From NCBI RefSeq assembly GCF_002944315.1, contig NZ_CP024311.1, positions 1,588,501-1,652,500 of the forward strand: a stretch of DNA of 64,000 bases, written 5' to 3'. Each line of letters begins with the position of its first letter. Positions within the stretch are counted from its first letter, which is position 1. The notes under the pieces were generated by a model that was not told the origin of the DNA, made no database searches, and saw nothing but the letters and a program-made list of their open reading frames with translations. The translations under genes and the position numbers were made by a program. This DNA is from Rhizobium sp. NXC24 (GTDB taxonomy: Bacteria > Pseudomonadota > Alphaproteobacteria > Rhizobiales > Rhizobiaceae). Positions 63,291 through 64,000 of the stretch are shown here, one piece after another.

Positions 63291-64000
63291 GACTTCTCAC
63301 CCCTATTATTTGGGAGTGAGCCTACTATGATTTTCAAATCAAGGAAGCGGATTCTGTATCTCAGGTTGATTTTGTAACGGGCGTTCGCGCGTGGCACGGG
63401 CCAACAAAAGCGGTACCGGCATTTGCTGTTGCATTAAGGGCGAGACAGTTCGCGGATTTGCCGCAACATGAGTTCCCAAAACCATTGATGTCCTCATCAA
63501 GGCAAATTCGGGGGTGTTGAACCATAATCCGGATCGCTACATTGGCCGATTGACGCAAAAGCGAGTCCGCACGCCTTAGTTTTTGGCACTCGAGCTCAGC
63601 GACTAGTCTTCGGCGGCGTTATTTCACCGAACTGCGCGACGCGGTGCTGGCCTTGACCAGCGAGGCCGCTCAAAACCAATTATCTCGTTCGGCTCTGAGC
63701 AAAATTACATCCGGCATACCATGGATGACGAGGACCGACAGACAAATGTCGTCATGGCGCCCGAATACATTTCATCAAGTCGATCCTCCAGGATCGAGGT
63801 TTGCCAAATAAACTTGTTGATGATTTAGCAGAAGCTCGCGCAGGTGTTGTATTTTGATGGCGTGCCAGAGGAAGAGTAAATTCTGTATGACGCTCTTGAG
63901 TTGGAGTAATATCTGACATTGGTTCCAAATGTCTTGTAATTCGAAGTGATGAGGCGACAGGCGTCCGAGATACACGCTAACGGTTTTCACGGCCGGTCGG
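63291..64000. other. Region without a convincing gene
   Basis: About 710 bases to the window edge. A 65-codon cysteine-containing frame on the minus strand (63361-63558, with ICLDEDINGFGNSCC) has some protein character but no clear start site, and other frames are short. It may be degraded mobile DNA. Confidence 0.3.

Noticed and set aside
63775..63990. A 71-codon minus-strand frame near the window edge
   Set aside because: No ribosome-binding site or recognisable family; too weak to call.

Overview
The window comes from the main chromosome of an alphaproteobacterium of the Rhizobiaceae, most likely Rhizobium. The evidence is the tuf / S10-spc-alpha ribosomal gene order ending in secY-adk-rpsM-rpsK-rpoA-rplQ, the rhizobial sizes and sequences of these proteins, a GC-rich core, and an IS66 element of the type that carries a DUF6429 passenger. 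The left 39.5 kb is core chromosome. The right 24.5 kb is an accessory island whose right border lies outside the window.

Region 1 (1-15,040): the 3' end of tuf, then the uninterrupted S10, spc and alpha ribosomal-protein clusters, all on the plus strand, with secY, adk and rpoA embedded. Many genes are translationally coupled (overlaps at rplD/rplW, rplV/rpsC, rplX/rplE, secY/adk). Several intercistronic hairpins, two of them terminator-like, could set the expression ratios.

Region 2 (15,079-31,836): ordinary housekeeping and accessory-metabolism genes. There is a DUF817 membrane protein, a DUF2809 protein, a truncated DinB-like fragment, TetR and MarR regulators, and an AaeXAB-like aromatic or organic acid efflux operon under the MarR gene. 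These are followed by msrPQ (periplasmic methionine sulfoxide repair), ilvD, a DegP/HtrA protease overlapping rarA, a DapA-fold protein that lacks its catalytic lysine, and a ketopantoate-reductase family enzyme.

Region 3 (32,150-39,432): a tightly overlapping four-gene operon with a coiled-coil membrane protein, a membrane-anchored VWA-like protein, a MotA/TolQ-like four-helix membrane protein with a long coiled tail, and a MotB/OmpA-like protein. It looks like an uncharacterised ion-driven stator complex, distantly like ZorAB but without Zorya nuclease or helicase partners. An ABC-F ATPase and a secreted alpha/beta hydrolase follow.

Region 4 (about 39,541-49,217): a Tn7-like transposon. 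It has tnsA, tnsB, tnsC and tniQ, all on the minus strand, and recognisable ends beginning TGTCGCGT with internal repeats at the left end. The passenger is a large protein that has the fold signature of a cytosine-5 DNA methyltransferase but has lost the catalytic PCQ, ENV and QRR motifs. This apparent pseudo-methyltransferase inside a Tn7-like element is the most unusual thing in the window.

Region 5 (49,218-64,000): mosaic accessory DNA. It holds a PcfJ-like protein with LP-rich repeats and a vapC toxin gene split by a complete 2,828-bp IS66 element with a perfect 8-bp target duplication. Next are a GH25 lysozyme, a large multi-spanning membrane protein of low GC, a trypsin-like protease coupled to a small membrane protein, a PNKP-type phosphatase with a small partner, a DptH/HerA-like ATPase coupled to a Vsr endonuclease, and a lipoprotein. 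No phage structural genes, CRISPR array, cas gene or tRNA was recognised.
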